The notes under the pieces were generated by a model. It saw nothing but the letters and a program-made list of their open reading frames with translations, made no database searches and was not told where the DNA came from. Of a DNA stretch of 5,290 nucleotides, positions 4,245-5,290 are shown in pieces. Within the stretch, counting starts at the first letter, position 1; the number at the start of each line of letters is the position of its first letter. The stretch covers positions 6,280 through 11,569 of the forward strand of contig PMAM01000370.1 of assembly GCA_003152595.1 (NCBI GenBank). Direction: 5' to 3'. Source of the stretch: Acidobacterium sp. Lineage in GTDB: Bacteria; Acidobacteriota; Terriglobia; Terriglobales; Acidobacteriaceae. The position numbers were made by a program, and so were the translations under genes.

Positions 4245-5290
4245 CTAGGCGATGGGCGTGCCGCGGAGGCCGTCGTCCCACAGTGCGGTAATCCGCGCGG
4301 TGATGAGGCGATTGGCGGGGAGGGCGGCGTCGAGGGTGAGCTTGAGGAAATTGTCGGTGACGGCTTCGGTGATTGGGTCGGGGCCGGGATTCTCGGCGTC
4401 GTCACCGATGGTGACGGCGTAGAGGTTGCGGCCGATGAATCGGGAGCGGAAAGCGCGGGACTTTTCGGCGATGAGGTCGCGCAGAGCGGCCATGCGGTGC
4501 TGCACGGCGCGGGCGGGGACGGGGTTCTGGCGGTGGAGTTCCCAGGCGGGTGTGCTGGGACGCGCGGAGAACGGGAAGAGATGGAGATAGGTGAAGGGCT
4601 GTGCGGCGATGAAGTCGTAGCTCTCCTGGAAAAGCGCGTCGGTTTCGCCGGGGAAACCGATCATGACGTCGGCGCCTATGGCGGCGTCGGGGAGGAGCGC
4701 GCGGATGGCGGCGAGCTTCTCGGCGTAGTGCCAGGGGCGATAGCGGCGATACATGCGGCGGAGGATGGTGTCGGAGCCGGACTGGAGCGGGAGGTGAGTG
4801 TGGCGCGCGAGGCGCGGCACAGCGTTCAGCGTTCGGCGTTCAGCGTTCAGTGAGTTCTGCGTGCGAAAGGAGTCGTGGGCTTCGGGTTCGATCGCTGCAA
4901 ATTCGCGATACAAAGCGAGGAGGTCTGCGGACCAGTCCATGGGCTCGATGGAGCTGAGGCGGAGGCGCGGGAGGGAGGTCTCGGTCAGGATTGCGGCAAC
5001 TAGGTCTTCGAAGCGCTGGGCGGGCTGGAGGTCGCGGCCCCAGCGGCCGAGGTTGATGCCCGACAAGACGAGTTCTTTGCCATCGTTGTCGACGAAGCGG
5101 CGAACGTTGTCGAGGCAGGTGGCGAGAGGGACGGAGCGCGAGTGGCCGCGGGTGGTGGGAATGATGCAGAAGGAGCAGCGGTTGCCGCAACCATCCTGCA
5201 CTTTGAGGTTGGGGCGGGTTTGGTGTGCGTCGGGCGCGAAGGGGAGCGTCGCCAGTTCAGTGTGGGCGAAGGCGTCGTCGTGGAGGATGG
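4245..5290 (-). CDS. mtaB: MtaB-like tRNA threonylcarbamoyladenosine methylthiotransferase, 5'-truncated by the window edge
   Basis: Radical-SAM enzyme of the MiaB/RimO/MtaB family. MtaB converts t6A37 to ms2t6A37 in tRNAs reading ANN codons. The open frame runs off the right edge with 347 complete codons before the TAG, so the N-terminal UPF0004 domain is outside. Counting from the GTG codon at 5199-5201 (an internal codon, not a start), the [4Fe-4S] motif CGNRCSFC uses C5, C9 and C12. Further blocks are ELVLSGINLGRWG (43-55), RLRLSSIEPMDW (79-90), HTHLPLQSGSD (134-144), RRMYRRYRPWHY (148-159), GADVMIGFPGETDALF (176-191), HLFPFSARPSTPAW (207-220), and a TRAM-like RNA-binding end from about 257. 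The LSSIEP block favours MtaB over MiaB or RimO. Residues before the GTG codon end in RPNLK, as expected for the family's conserved K-V-Q-D-G-C junction, which confirms the frame continues upstream. An unusual insertion lies at about residues 106-130. Confidence 0.88.
   Translation of the reverse strand, partial: ILHDDAFAHTELATLPFAPDAHQTRPNLKVQDGCGNRCSFCIIPTTRGHSRSVPLATCLDNVRRFVDNDGKELVLSGINLGRWGRDLQPAQRFEDLVAAILTETSLPRLRLSSIEPMDWSADLLALYREFAAIEPEAHDSFRTQNSLNAERRTLNAVPRLARHTHLPLQSGSDTILRRMYRRYRPWHYAEKLAAIRALLPDAAIGADVMIGFPGETDALFQESYDFIAAQPFTYLHLFPFSARPSTPAWELHRQNPVPARAVQHRMAALRDLIAEKSRAFRSRFIGRNLYAVTIGDDAENPGPDPITEAVTDNFLKLTLDAALPANRLITARITALWDDGLRGTPIA
4821..4848 (-). repeat. Heptanucleotide tandem repeat inside mtaB
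   Basis: Four units of AGCGTTC on the + strand (GAACGCT on the coding strand) at 4821-4827, 4828-4834, 4835-4841 (first base G instead of A) and 4842-4848. They lie in the mtaB frame and encode LNAERRTLNA (residues 118-127 counted from the GTG at 5199-5201). A 7-base unit read in triplets gives a 7-residue period, visible as LNA..LNA. The array is part of a stretch absent from the family pattern between SSIEP and HLPLQSGSD. The flanking codons keep the frame open, so the gene is not broken. Confidence 0.92.

Noticed and set aside
5199..5201. GTG at this position as the mtaB start codon
   Set aside because: It is the valine of the conserved K-V-Q-D-G-C motif, and the frame stays open to the window edge with family-like residues upstream.

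Overview
The window looks like chromosomal DNA from a GC-rich bacterium, most probably an Acidobacteriota (Terriglobia-type) genome. This is inferred from the sequence character of L32, PlsX and the MtaB-like protein, the high GC content, and heptanucleotide tandem repeats of a kind I associate with such genomes. I could not test it by search. No phage, transposon, CRISPR, rRNA or tRNA signature is visible.

Layout. The left part is on the + strand: rpmF (ribosomal protein L32, 45-230), then plsX (acyl-ACP:phosphate acyltransferase, 242-1288) only 11 bases later. This is the classic rpmF-plsX pairing, but the usual fab gene does not follow. A convergent gap (1289-1407) holds a perfect 9-bp stem-loop at the plsX stop and four copies of a 7-base repeat. 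The rest is on the - strand. Read in the direction of transcription it runs: a 5'-truncated mtaB-like tRNA methylthiotransferase (4245 to beyond 5290); a secreted GH105/GH88-type unsaturated glycuronyl hydrolase (3091-4167) with a strong Shine-Dalgarno and its own candidate -10 box; a 291-base non-coding gap with a very C-rich, G-poor transcript strand; and a group II PLP-dependent decarboxylase (1408-2799).

How the genes relate. rpmF and plsX form a housekeeping unit linking translation and membrane lipid synthesis. MtaB modifies tRNA. The hydrolase would act outside the cytoplasm on products of pectin or glycosaminoglycan-type lyases, and the decarboxylase would act on an amino acid. I see no pathway joining the - strand genes; the spacing and internal signals suggest mostly separate transcription units.

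I see no convincing novel multi-gene system. The most unusual structure is a pair of different heptamer tandem repeats. One is intergenic. The other lies inside mtaB, where it is translated as part of an apparent insertion of roughly 25 residues just before a conserved HLPLQSGSD motif.
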